Made by a program: the position numbers and the translations under genes. The notes under the pieces were generated by a model. That model was given only the letters and a program-made list of their open reading frames with translations, had not been told where the DNA came from and made no database searches. A stretch of DNA of 56,004 nucleotides from an uncultured Flavobacteriales bacterium (lineage in GTDB: Bacteria > Bacteroidota > Bacteroidia > Flavobacteriales > Crocinitomicaceae): the NCBI GenBank assembly GCA_946480085.1, contig CAMLHZ010000019.1:1-56004 (forward strand), written 5' to 3'. Of this stretch, positions 14,872-24,098 are shown piece after piece. The number at the start of each line of letters is the position of its first letter. Positions within the stretch are counted from its first letter, which is position 1.

Positions 14872-16386
14872 TTATTCTTCCACACTTGGAGTAGAGCCTG
14901 TATTCAATGCTTCCTGCTCTTTTTCGTAATCATTCAGTTTGCTGTGGTTTCTTGAATACAAGAAGTAAACAAGAATCCCAAGTCCTGACCAAATAAGGAA
15001 TGCAACCCACGTTTGTGGTTTAACGAAGAACATTAATCCTACGTTGAATGCTGCTCCTGTAATGGATACAAACCAAATGAAAGGTACCTTAAACGGACGC
15101 TCTAACTGAGGTTGTTTTTTTCGAAGAACCAATACCGCAATCGCAATCATAGCAAAGGCTAGTAAAGTTCCCATCGAACACATTTCAGCTACTTTGTCAA
15201 TTGGTGTTAATGATGCAACAATAGAGATAATTAAACCTACCAAAACAGTACTTCTGTATGGTGTTTTGAATTTCTTATGAATCACTCCAAATATTTTGAA
15301 TGGAAGTAATCCATCTTTCGCCATTCCAAGGAATACACGTGTTTGTCCAAGCATCATTACCAACATTACAGAAGTTAAACCTGCAACGGCGGCAATCGTG
15401 ATCAAGATGGTTGCCCAAGGCATTCCAACTCCTTCAAACGCTGAAGCAACTGGTGCTTTGATGTCTAGATCCTTATAACCAACCATTCCTGTTAAGACCA
15501 ATGAAACGGCGATATAAAGCACAGTACAAATGATCAATGAGGCAATAATTGCGAACGGAACATCTTTTTTAGGATTAATAGCTTCACCAGCTTGTGTGGA
15601 TACGGCATCAAATCCAATATACGCGAAGAATACAATACTCGCTGCAGTTAAAACTCCACCGAATCCCCATCCGTAATGAGAAACTCCATCAATGACTTCT
15701 GGTTCAGGTACAAATGGTGTGTAATTGTTTGTGTCGATAAAGAAGAATCCAACAAAGATTACGAACAATACAACAGCGATTTTAAGGATAACGATCAGGT
15801 TATTTGTTTTTGCAGCCTCTTTGATTCCACGAACCAAGATCGAAGTAACTACCCAAGTAATCAGGAATGCTGGTAGATTGAAAGAGAATGAAGGTGCTGC
15901 AACACCCATTTCTGCTGCTTTGGTAGCTGCAGTAACCGGATCATTCATTAACCATAGCGGCGGATCAATTCCGCATTGATGCAGTAGTTTTTCAAAATAT
16001 CCGCTCCATGCAACAGCCACTGTTGTAGCTCCCATCATGTATTCCAGAATTAAATTCCATCCGATAATCCAGGCGAAGATTTCACCCATTGTACCGTATG
16101 AATAAGCATAAGCAGAACCTTCAACAGGTAAAACAGAAGCAAATTCTGCATAACACAACGATGCGAATAAACATCCGATTCCTGCAATTACGAATGCAAT
16201 TGCTAAACCTGGTCCAGCGTGATTGTGAGCTGCAATTCCTGTTAAAGTGAAAATTCCACCACCAATAATAGCTCCAATTCCCAATGAGGTTAGTCCCCAT
16301 TTCGTTAGAACTCTATTCAAGTCATTTTTTTTCATATCCGCTTCGAAAAGCGCTATTGGTTTTTTACGCCATGGACTTTTTGCCAT
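14872..16386 (-). CDS. Cationic amino-acid transporter (CAT/YfnA-type, APC superfamily)
   Basis: This 504-residue membrane protein has about 12-13 predicted helices. Motifs include LGIGAIIGGGIFTLTG near residue 35, then CYAEFASVLPVEGSAYAYSY and FFAYIGFDAVSTQAGEAINP, typical of the CAT subgroup (lysine, arginine and other amino acids). A hydrophilic tail (NHSKLNDYEKEQEALN) ends the protein. It is distinct from the neighbouring permease (low similarity outside the common first helices), so the two are not a recent duplication. It has its own terminator and is divergent from the UbiB-like kinase gene. Confidence 0.9.
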   Translation of the reverse strand: MAKSPWRKKPIALFEADMKKNDLNRVLTKWGLTSLGIGAIIGGGIFTLTGIAAHNHAGPGLAIAFVIAGIGCLFASLCYAEFASVLPVEGSAYAYSYGTMGEIFAWIIGWNLILEYMMGATTVAVAWSGYFEKLLHQCGIDPPLWLMNDPVTAATKAAEMGVAAPSFSFNLPAFLITWVVTSILVRGIKEAAKTNNLIVILKIAVVLFVIFVGFFFIDTNNYTPFVPEPEVIDGVSHYGWGFGGVLTAASIVFFAYIGFDAVSTQAGEAINPKKDVPFAIIASLIICTVLYIAVSLVLTGMVGYKDLDIKAPVASAFEGVGMPWATILITIAAVAGLTSVMLVMMLGQTRVFLGMAKDGLLPFKIFGVIHKKFKTPYRSTVLVGLIISIVASLTPIDKVAEMCSMGTLLAFAMIAIAVLVLRKKQPQLERPFKVPFIWFVSITGAAFNVGLMFFVKPQTWVAFLIWSGLGILVYFLYSRNHSKLNDYEKEQEALNTGSTPSVEE

Positions 16387-16532
16387 TTATCTATAGTTTA
16401 GGGTATTCAAGCCGATAAAGATATAAAAATTGTTAAGCTTATTGTCTTCATCAGACACATGTGGATTAAATGATTTTACTTAACGTCTCCACTTTGCCTC
16501 ATTCTATTAACTTTGAGATAAATTGAACCTTT

Positions 16533-18221
16533 ATGTGGATTTTTAGATTTCGTCAAATCTTAAGAAATGTCTTTCGTTTCTTGAATATACTGGGGATTAT
16601 CCTCAAGTATCAATTTCACAAATGGTTTACAACCGGTGTTTTTGGAACTGTTTTCGACCCGAAGGGGAAACGAAGAATGTCACGTTCCGAACGTTTTCGT
16701 CGCATTATTGAGGATCTTGGACCAACTTACATCAAGTTTGGACAAATCTTAGCCGACAGACCGGATTTGATTTCTGAAAACTTGCGTCGTGAATTAAAGA
16801 AACTTCAGTCTTCCGCCCGACCTTTTGATGATGATCACGCAATTGCGATTGTAGAACGTGAACTTGGCGACACCATTGAAAATGTCTTCGCTGAATTCAA
16901 TAGAGAATACATTGCCGCAGCATCAATTGCACAAGTTTATTCAGCCGTTCTTCATTCCGGCGAAAAGGTGGTGCTAAAAGTTCAACGACCGGGAATTCGC
17001 TCCAAGATCAAGTTGGATATCATTCTGATTCGCATTTTGGCAAATCGGATTCAACGCAGTTTTCCTGAATTAGCATCCTTCAATATTGTAGCATTCATTG
17101 ATGATTTTGGAGATACAGTTCTGAAAGAATTGGATTTCAGTAATGAGATCTCTAACATGATGCGTTTCAAACACATGTTCGCGGGGGATGAACGCTGCTA
17201 CATTCCAAAAGTTTATAGTGAATTCTGTACGCCGCGTTTATTGGTGATGGAATTTATTGAAGGTGTTGAGCCTGAATCTGCGAATGAATTGAAAGAAAAA
17301 GGATATGATCCTCAGATTATTGCTGAGAACGGAATTAATATCATTCTTACGATGATCCTCAGACATGGTTTCTTTCATGCTGATCCACACGCAGGAAATC
17401 TTTTCATTCGTGGGAACAACCAAATTGTGATGCTCGACCACGGAATGTGTGCGTCTCTAAAGCCGAAACAAATTGATGGTTTGGTGAACTTCCTGATTGG
17501 TTTCTCTGAAAAGAATTCGCATAAAATTGTAAAGAGCTTGTTGAAGCTGACACAAGTTCAATACTTGAAAGACAGTGAAGATCTGGAGTTTGATATTGAC
17601 GAACTGATTCAGAAATATTCATACGTTTCTTATGATAAAGTGGATATTTCAGGCTTGTTTACAGATACGTTCAAGTTGTTGATGAAGTACGAGATCAAGA
17701 TTCCAACGAATTTGTACATGCTTTTGAAAACATTGGTAACTATCCAGAAAGTTGCCGAATCATTGAACGCTGATTTGAATTTGATCGATATGATCAAGCC
17801 ATACGCTCGTGAGAAGATCATGGAGAAATTCAGTTGGGACAACATCAAGCAAAAAGTGGTGAATTCTGCCGAAGACTATTTGTACTTCATTGAACACTTC
17901 CCGAGAGATGTGAAAGAAATTGTTACCTCGTTTAAGAACAAGGGACTTCGTCACAACATTACACTTGATGAAACTGGTTCAACCAACAAACAAATACGTA
18001 ATCACGTTTACCTGCTTGGCAGTTACGTTCTGATTGGTGTTTTGGTGATTTGTGCAACATTGTTAAAAATCTTCAATGTTCAGAAAGTGGTTGTAAAAGG
18101 AAAGGTGGTTGATCACCAGATGTTCGGCGAATACCCGAATTATTTCTTCACAGTTGTAGTGGTAATCGCCAGTTTCATGATGGTACGTTTGTTCTTGCGT
18201 AAGAAAGGAATTGAGGATTAA
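16533..18221 (+). CDS. ABC1/UbiB (AarF)-family atypical kinase
   Basis: The 562-residue protein carries the UbiB-like protein-kinase fold: KFGQ in YIKFGQILADRPDLIS (the KxGQ motif, about residues 68-72), the alanine-rich loop AAASIAQV, the lysine in VVLKVQRPG, and HGFFHADPHAGNLF with MLDHGMC in the catalytic part. Two hydrophobic helices at the C-terminus (about 490-560) anchor it in the membrane. The family supports biosynthesis or movement of quinones and other polyprenyl lipids, probably via ATPase activity. Here a menaquinone-related role is an inference. The start is the first ATG. A TAACTTTG box (16508-16515) lies 17 bp before the start and could be a -7 promoter element. Confidence 0.9.
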   Translation: MWIFRFRQILRNVFRFLNILGIILKYQFHKWFTTGVFGTVFDPKGKRRMSRSERFRRIIEDLGPTYIKFGQILADRPDLISENLRRELKKLQSSARPFDDDHAIAIVERELGDTIENVFAEFNREYIAAASIAQVYSAVLHSGEKVVLKVQRPGIRSKIKLDIILIRILANRIQRSFPELASFNIVAFIDDFGDTVLKELDFSNEISNMMRFKHMFAGDERCYIPKVYSEFCTPRLLVMEFIEGVEPESANELKEKGYDPQIIAENGINIILTMILRHGFFHADPHAGNLFIRGNNQIVMLDHGMCASLKPKQIDGLVNFLIGFSEKNSHKIVKSLLKLTQVQYLKDSEDLEFDIDELIQKYSYVSYDKVDISGLFTDTFKLLMKYEIKIPTNLYMLLKTLVTIQKVAESLNADLNLIDMIKPYAREKIMEKFSWDNIKQKVVNSAEDYLYFIEHFPRDVKEIVTSFKNKGLRHNITLDETGSTNKQIRNHVYLLGSYVLIGVLVICATLLKIFNVQKVVVKGKVVDHQMFGEYPNYFFTVVVVIASFMMVRLFLRKKGIED

Positions 18222-18223
18222 GG

Positions 18224-18289
18224 AAAAGGGGCTTCGACTCCGCTGCGCCTATGCAGTTGCTGCAGCATAAGCATTCAGTCCCCTTTTTT
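18224..18289 (+). terminator. Intrinsic terminator enclosing a GAGC-N4-TCGA loop element
   Basis: AAAAGGGG (18224-18231) pairs with CCCCTTTT (18280-18287), and the T-run extends to 18289. The enclosed stretch contains the reverse-complemented conserved loop motif (CTTCGACTCCGCTGCG, 18232-18247) and an inner hairpin (TATGC/GCATA). It follows the UbiB-like gene. Confidence 0.8.
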
Positions 18290-18399
18290 ATGCTCAATTA
18301 AATTTTGTGTTTACTTTCCGATGTTTACAACATTGAGATTTAAGTAAACCATTCTGTCCTGTAATTTGTAGACAGAACCACTAGTAAATAAATGATTGA

Positions 18400-19575
18400 A
18401 TGAGTGAATTTCAACTAAAGGTTGACAAATGCCTAAGTCATATTCAGCATGGAGATGTTGATTTGGGTTATCGTTTGTTTATCGATTGTATTCTGGATTC
18501 TAAAAATCTGGACTATTATAAAGAAGCCGTTGCATTGGCAGAATGGCAGGAAAAGAATGAAAATGATGAGCTTGGATTAATCAATCGCCTGAATGATTGT
18601 TTGAATCGTTTGCGTGAATTGAATATCACCGCTTCAAGTAAAAGCAAACTGTTTGAAGTAAAGAACCTTCAAAAGCGCTACCGTAGAAGTAATTTTACCA
18701 TGAAGCCCATTGATCTTGAAGTTTCTACCGGTGAAGTATGGGGATTGGTTGGAGAAAACGGAAATGGTAAAACTTCTCTTCTCCGAATGCTTGCTCAGGA
18801 TTTAAAGTACAGCGCAGGTGAAATTTCCTATTTCGGTGAATTGGAAAAATTGCGTGATTACGACCTCAGAACCAAATTGACTTATATTCCTCAACGTACT
18901 CCGAAATGGTATGGTTCTTTAATGAGTAATCTAAAATTTACAGCTAGTCATTATGGAATCAAAGGTGAAGAAAATGAGTTACTCGTTAACCTTTACATCA
19001 TTCGCTTTGGCTTGTGGAAATTCCGCAAACACCAGTGGAACGAACTTTCTTCCGGTTACAAGATGCGTTTCGAATTGGCGCGAACATTCTTGCGTTCACC
19101 TCGTTTGTTGCTGTTAGATGAACCTTTAGCAAATCTGGATGTTCTCGCTCAGCAATTGATACTAGAAGATTTGAAGAATTTGGCAGCAAGTATTTCAAAT
19201 CCGGTTGGAATCATTTTGAGCTCACAGCAGTTGTTCGAAGTAGAGAAAGTGGCGGATCGCCTAATTTTCCTGAAAGAAGGAAAAGCGGTTTATGTCAATC
19301 AGAATGACAATCATTTGGCTGAACAACATTCCATTCTGGAACTGGATGTCAATTGTGAGAAAGACCTTCTTCAACAAACATTGATGAAAGTGGGTTTGAC
19401 TAATTTAACCTACAATGGTGGTGTTTTTATTGCCGAATTCAAGGAACAGCAAATTATGAATAGAGCCCTTCAATGCTTGATTGATAATCATGTCGAAATC
19501 CGATACGTTCGTGATATTTCTACTTCAACTCGTCGTTTATTTATTAAATCTGAATCCAATGAAATTTCTAAATAA
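18400..19575 (+). CDS. ABC transporter ATP-binding protein with N-terminal helical extension
   Basis: The 391-residue protein starts with an unusual helical extension of about 85 residues, then a standard ABC ATPase: Walker A GENGNGKTS (about 127-135), signature LSSGYKMRFELA (about 218-229), Walker B LLLLDEPLANLD (about 240). A C-terminal region after residue 315 continues past the ATPase. It powers transport or a mechanical process with the membrane protein encoded next, whose start codon lies inside its last codons (17-bp overlap). The substrate is unknown. The extension has no recognisable domain and could be a regulatory or partner-binding helix bundle. Confidence 0.9.
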   Translation: MSEFQLKVDKCLSHIQHGDVDLGYRLFIDCILDSKNLDYYKEAVALAEWQEKNENDELGLINRLNDCLNRLRELNITASSKSKLFEVKNLQKRYRRSNFTMKPIDLEVSTGEVWGLVGENGNGKTSLLRMLAQDLKYSAGEISYFGELEKLRDYDLRTKLTYIPQRTPKWYGSLMSNLKFTASHYGIKGEENELLVNLYIIRFGLWKFRKHQWNELSSGYKMRFELARTFLRSPRLLLLDEPLANLDVLAQQLILEDLKNLAASISNPVGIILSSQQLFEVEKVADRLIFLKEGKAVYVNQNDNHLAEQHSILELDVNCEKDLLQQTLMKVGLTNLTYNGGVFIAEFKEQQIMNRALQCLIDNHVEIRYVRDISTSTRRLFIKSESNEISK

Positions 19576-21292
19576 ACTCGATCGCTACCTTGTTGAAAAT
19601 CATCCTTTACTCTGGATGTCGAAAATTCACTATGTCATTCCAATAAGTGTTTTGGTGAATGCCATTTTCTGGTTCTGGGGTAATTTTGCAGTTACTACGA
19701 AATCTTTGAGAAATCGTATTGATGAAGATGTTTTCCTGGATTCTTACGCCATTTACGGTTATTTACTGGCGACCTTAATGTTTATTATTCTATGGGCAGC
19801 ATCTTATTTTAAGAAGAACGCTTCTCGTCATCTTTATCCATTGAAAAAGTTCTATTTCACAAAGCTTTTACTACTTCTTTTCATCATTTTTTATCTTATT
19901 GGGGCTCCTTTCATTAGCTTCTTTGCAGGTGTAAATGCCAAAGTTCAGTCGTTAGCAAGTTATGATGAACTGAAAAAGGAAATCAAGATGGTGAACCTTG
20001 CTCAAGCTTTCCTGCCCATTCATGGAGATGGAAATTATCAGTATGACGATTATTTTGAAGCCAAAAATCCGGGGTACAGAATCTTAAATCAAGATGAATG
20101 GAGCAACTATGATTATTATGAAGGATCATACAACCCTTATGATAACGCGCAGAACAACGATACAACAGATGCTGGTTATATTGTTCAGTGTTTGAAAATA
20201 ACAACGAGACCGGTAGATTGTGAGGATAGTTACGGTGAAACCTACTATGACGGATTCAAAAAAGTTCCTGAGAGGGCTTTGATTAGTGAAAACAACGTTA
20301 ATTATCGAGTTTCGCAGTTTATTGATGAGGCCGGTTATAAAATGAAACCTGAAAAATGGTACGACTATTACTATTATGATGATGTCCGTGTGCTCAATTT
20401 AGAATACAACCAAGACATACGTGCCATTTCCGGAAATAGACAGAAAGTTCAGCGAGCTTTGGAAAAGTTTGATGCGTTTTTAACGAAGCACGAAATAAAG
20501 CACGCCTTTAATTCACCAGTTATTGCTGAATATTTAGTGAAGCACAAGGGGGTGTTCGGTAGTGGTTTCATAGATGAACGAATGACGTCTCACGATTCCT
20601 ATTTCTATTATGATCCGATCCGTTATGAAATGGAACTCAATAAAACGGAAGCAAGATACAAGAGGTCTTCGAGTCAGACAACTGTTGAAGATCTTGAATC
20701 CGGAGGATTGAATGCGGACATGTTCTTAGTTGATAATTATTCTCTTGAGTCCATGTTTGATAACTCCAAGCGAAGTTACTACTGGAAATCATTTTATATT
20801 GAAACATTGACCATTGGATTTGTAGCACTTGGGCTTGCCTTTTTATTCCTGATGTTCTCCTTTGCTGATTTCATTACCTTCATCATCACCATTCCTTCAA
20901 TTGGGGTATTGATCATTATCAACGCTTTGATTTGTGGACTAATCTATTCAGTAGTTCGATCGGATAATTATTTATTCATGGAACCTGTTGGGTTCGCAAT
21001 AGGAATAGTGATAACCTATTTTGTGCTTCTGAAAAAGAAGAATGTCTCACGAAGAGTTGTGCACGCATTTGGGTATGTAACTGGATTTATTTCCACCATG
21101 TTACTCATTGGAATCTTTGCTACAGTTGCTATTTTGACCAGGGAACAAGTCTATGAATGTAATTATTGGAGTTATGCGCCTTCAACCTTAATGCGTTGGG
21201 TAGAGGATCCAGGATTCATATTTACACAGGCTTTTGTAGGAATCGTTTTGTATTCATTTACAATCAAAAAACTGATAGCGAAACCAGATTAA
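19559..21292 (+). CDS. Multi-spanning membrane protein, probable ABC permease partner
   Basis: The 577-residue protein starts at the ATG inside the end of the ATPase gene; an upstream start would put an unlikely hydrophobic segment in front of the LNKLDRYLVENHPLLWMSKIHY opening, which looks like a real cytoplasmic N-terminus. I count about eight hydrophobic helices: three near residues 20-130, then a large tyrosine/asparagine-rich extracytoplasmic part (about 140-400), then five helices. That topology suits an ABC permease of the exporter or lipoprotein-release kind, but I recognise no family. Overlap with the ATPase gene argues strongly for a two-gene transporter. Confidence 0.8.
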   Translation: MKFLNKLDRYLVENHPLLWMSKIHYVIPISVLVNAIFWFWGNFAVTTKSLRNRIDEDVFLDSYAIYGYLLATLMFIILWAASYFKKNASRHLYPLKKFYFTKLLLLLFIIFYLIGAPFISFFAGVNAKVQSLASYDELKKEIKMVNLAQAFLPIHGDGNYQYDDYFEAKNPGYRILNQDEWSNYDYYEGSYNPYDNAQNNDTTDAGYIVQCLKITTRPVDCEDSYGETYYDGFKKVPERALISENNVNYRVSQFIDEAGYKMKPEKWYDYYYYDDVRVLNLEYNQDIRAISGNRQKVQRALEKFDAFLTKHEIKHAFNSPVIAEYLVKHKGVFGSGFIDERMTSHDSYFYYDPIRYEMELNKTEARYKRSSSQTTVEDLESGGLNADMFLVDNYSLESMFDNSKRSYYWKSFYIETLTIGFVALGLAFLFLMFSFADFITFIITIPSIGVLIIINALICGLIYSVVRSDNYLFMEPVGFAIGIVITYFVLLKKKNVSRRVVHAFGYVTGFISTMLLIGIFATVAILTREQVYECNYWSYAPSTLMRWVEDPGFIFTQAFVGIVLYSFTIKKLIAKPD

Positions 21293-21300
21293 CTTTGAAA

Positions 21301-21375
21301 TTATCAATGGATTAATGAGCAATTATCAAGTGTACACTTTACTTGATAATTGCTTCGTTGATAATTGATAATTCC
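21301..21375. repeat. 7-nt-period TTGATAA repeats with 13-bp inverted repeat
   Basis: GCAATTATCAAGT (21319-21331) and ACTTGATAATTGC (21341-21353) are perfectly inverted with a 9-nt spacer. Further TTGATAA units continue to about 21375. The element starts 8 bp after the stop codon of the membrane protein gene. Confidence 0.88.
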
Positions 21376-21394
21376 ATTTCTCATTTTCACCGAA

Positions 21395-21417
21395 CATACT
21401 GAGCTTGTCGAAGTATG
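21395..21417. repeat. Constant-loop hairpin (CATAC/GTATG stem)
   Basis: A 5-bp stem CATAC/GTATG encloses TGAGCTTGTCGAA, the same loop motif found in four other hairpins in this window. It overlaps the proposed alaS promoter and supplies its TTG box. Confidence 0.75.
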
Positions 21418-21434
21418 ATTTCTGGTTATCTTTG
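21405..21434 (+). promoter_or_regulatory. alaS promoter (TTG-N19-TATCTTTG)
   Basis: TTG at 21405-21407 and TATCTTTG at 21427-21434 match the Bacteroidota primary-sigma consensus (TTG, then TAnnTTTG). The spacing is 19 bp and the -7 box ends 43 bp before the alaS ATG. Confidence 0.7.
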
Positions 21435-21477
21435 CGTTCATTAAAAGAATAGGCTTCGGCTTATAACTATCAAAACA

Positions 21478-24093
21478 ATGACAGTACAAGAGATTCGCAA
21501 ACATTACTTCGAGTTTTTCGCTTCGAAACAACATCAGATTGTGCCTTCTGCACCAATGGTCGTAAAAAACGATCCAACACTGATGTTTACCAATGCCGGA
21601 ATGAACCAGTTTAAAGATTATTTCTTAGGAAACGCGGTTCCAAAAAACCGAAGAGTCGCCAATTCTCAAAAATGTCTTCGTGTTTCTGGTAAACACAATG
21701 ATTTGGAAGAGGTGGGTGTTGATACGTATCACCACACCATGTTCGAAATGTTGGGGAATTGGTCGTTTGGAGATTACTTCAAGGAAGAGGCTATTTCCTG
21801 GGCTTGGGAATTGTTGACGGAAGTTTATAAAATTCCCAAAGACCGTTTATACGTTACTGTTTTTGAAGGTGACGAAAAAGACGGCGTTCCAAAAGATCAG
21901 GAGTCTTACGATATCTGGAAGAGATTCATTGCTGAAGATAGAATTATCATGGCTTCCAAGAAAGACAATTTCTGGGAAATGGGTGATACAGGACCTTGTG
22001 GACCTTGTACAGAAATTCATGTGGATAATCGTCCTGCCGCGGAACGCGCAAAAGAAGACGGAAAGAAATACGTAAACGAAGATCATCCTCAGGTGATTGA
22101 AATTTGGAACAACGTATTCATGCAGTTCAACAGAAAAGCTGACGGTTCGTTGGAATCACTTCCTGCTACGCACGTAGATACAGGAATGGGATTGGAGCGT
22201 TTGGCAATGACATTGCAGGACAAAACGTCGAATTACGATATCGATTTATTCCAAACATTGATTCTTCATATGGAGAAGGTGAGTGGAAAGAAATATGGCG
22301 AGAACGAAGCTACGGATATTGCGTTGCGTGTAATCGCAGATCACGTTCGCGCTATCGCTTTCTCAATTGCTGACGGACAACTTCCTTCCAATACCGGAGC
22401 TGGATATGTGATTCGCCGCATTTTAAGAAGAGCTGTTCGCTACGGTTACCAAACACTTGGTTTGCAGGATTCTTTCCTTGCGGGATTGTCAAGAGTTCTT
22501 GGGCAAGTGATGGGTGATGCATTCACTGAATTGCGTTCTCAAGGCGATATCATCGAAAAGGTAATTCGTGAAGAAGAAAATAGCTTCTTTAAAACATTGG
22601 AGCAAGGATTGAAAAGAATGGATAACCTGATCGCACAAGTGCGTAAGTCTGGTGAAACGATTCTTCAAGGTCCGGCTGTATTTGAATTATACGATACGTT
22701 TGGTTTCCCAATCGATTTAACTTCTTTGATTGCAAGAGAGAACAATCTTCTTGTTGATGAAGACGGTTTTGATACTGAATTGCAGAAGCAAAAAGAACGT
22801 TCACGTGCTGCAACAAGCATTGAAACAGATGACTGGGTTGTTCTGAAAAAGGATTCGGAGGAAGAATTTGTTGGTTACGATCACCTTTCTACAACTGTAG
22901 AGCTTGTAAAGTACCGCAAGGTGAAACAAAAGCAACGCGAGTTTTATCAATTGGTGTTCAATTTGACGCCGTTCTATGCAGAAGGTGGTGGACAAGTTGG
23001 TGATACAGGAACTATTTCAAATGCAAACGAGACCATTCATATTTTCGATACAAAGAAAGAGAATGGATTGATTGTTCACATGGTGGAGGAAATGCCGTTG
23101 AAAGTAGAAGGTCAGTTTTCTGCAAAGGTTGATGTGGAACGCCGAAGATTATCTGCAAGCAATCACAGTGCTACACACTTGTTGCATCATGCGTTGAGAA
23201 CGGTTCTTGGACCGCATGTTGAACAAAAAGGATCATTGGTAAGTCCTGATTATTTGCGTTTCGATTTCTCTCATTTCTCTAAAGTAACAGATGAGGAATT
23301 GGCGAAAATTGAAGCAATGGTAATTGAAGGAATCAGAGAAAATATCGCACTTGACGAAAGAAGAGAAGTTCCAATTGATGTTGCTCAGGAATTGGGTGCA
23401 ATGGCACTTTTCGGAGAGAAATATGGAGATACGGTTCGTGTAATCAAGTTTGGAGATTCGATCGAACTTTGTGGAGGAACCCACGTTTCAAGTACAGGAC
23501 AAATCGGTTTATTCCGTGTTCAGGCTGAAAGTGCTGTAGCTGCGGGAATTCGTCGTATTGAAGCAATTACAAATGATGCAGTTGAGTCTTTCTACAAATC
23601 GCAAACAGAAACGTTAGAAGGTTTGAACTCATTGTTGAAGAGCCCAAAAGACATTTCAAAAGCAGTTGAAGACTTGATTTCGAAGAACAACTCACTTCAA
23701 AAGCAAGTAGAAGCGTTTAAGAAAGCGCAGGCTAAATTGGTAAAGGCAGAATTGAAAACGAAGATCGAATCGAAAGGTGATTTCTCGTATTTCGATGCAA
23801 TTGTTGATTTGGATGCAGGTTCCGTGAAAGATATTCTTTTCCAGTTGAAAGGTGAAGTTCCAAATCTTGTTGCTGTTGTTGGTTCCAAAGAAGAAGACAA
23901 GTGTGCTGTTAGTGTTCTTGTTGACGAAGCATTAGTTTCATCGAAAGGATGGAATGCGGGAAGCCTGGTGAAATCTGTTGCTGCTCACATCGAAGGTGGT
24001 GGTGGTGGACAAGCATTCTTTGCTACTGCAGGTGGTAAGAAAGCTGCGGGATTGGAAAATGCCATATCAGAAGTGAAAAAGCAGCTTCAATAA
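21478..24093 (+). CDS. alaS: Alanyl-tRNA synthetase
   Basis: It charges tRNA-Ala with alanine in the cytoplasm. The 871-residue protein has the class II catalytic domain (FTNAGMNQFKDYFLG, motif-2 context KCLRVSGKHNDLEEVG), the tRNA-binding part, the editing domain with its zinc-binding HSATHLLHHAL (about residues 562-572) and CGGTH (about 664-668), and the C-terminal Ala-domain rich in glycine (GGGGGQAFFATAGG). Length is normal for the family. It begins a dense run of genes: the glycosyltransferase gene starts 5 bp after its stop codon, so alaS may drive transcription of a glycan pathway from the promoter at 21405. Confidence 0.98.
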   Translation: MTVQEIRKHYFEFFASKQHQIVPSAPMVVKNDPTLMFTNAGMNQFKDYFLGNAVPKNRRVANSQKCLRVSGKHNDLEEVGVDTYHHTMFEMLGNWSFGDYFKEEAISWAWELLTEVYKIPKDRLYVTVFEGDEKDGVPKDQESYDIWKRFIAEDRIIMASKKDNFWEMGDTGPCGPCTEIHVDNRPAAERAKEDGKKYVNEDHPQVIEIWNNVFMQFNRKADGSLESLPATHVDTGMGLERLAMTLQDKTSNYDIDLFQTLILHMEKVSGKKYGENEATDIALRVIADHVRAIAFSIADGQLPSNTGAGYVIRRILRRAVRYGYQTLGLQDSFLAGLSRVLGQVMGDAFTELRSQGDIIEKVIREEENSFFKTLEQGLKRMDNLIAQVRKSGETILQGPAVFELYDTFGFPIDLTSLIARENNLLVDEDGFDTELQKQKERSRAATSIETDDWVVLKKDSEEEFVGYDHLSTTVELVKYRKVKQKQREFYQLVFNLTPFYAEGGGQVGDTGTISNANETIHIFDTKKENGLIVHMVEEMPLKVEGQFSAKVDVERRRLSASNHSATHLLHHALRTVLGPHVEQKGSLVSPDYLRFDFSHFSKVTDEELAKIEAMVIEGIRENIALDERREVPIDVAQELGAMALFGEKYGDTVRVIKFGDSIELCGGTHVSSTGQIGLFRVQAESAVAAGIRRIEAITNDAVESFYKSQTETLEGLNSLLKSPKDISKAVEDLISKNNSLQKQVEAFKKAQAKLVKAELKTKIESKGDFSYFDAIVDLDAGSVKDILFQLKGEVPNLVAVVGSKEEDKCAVSVLVDEALVSSKGWNAGSLVKSVAAHIEGGGGGQAFFATAGGKKAAGLENAISEVKKQLQ

Positions 24094-24098
24094 GTTTT

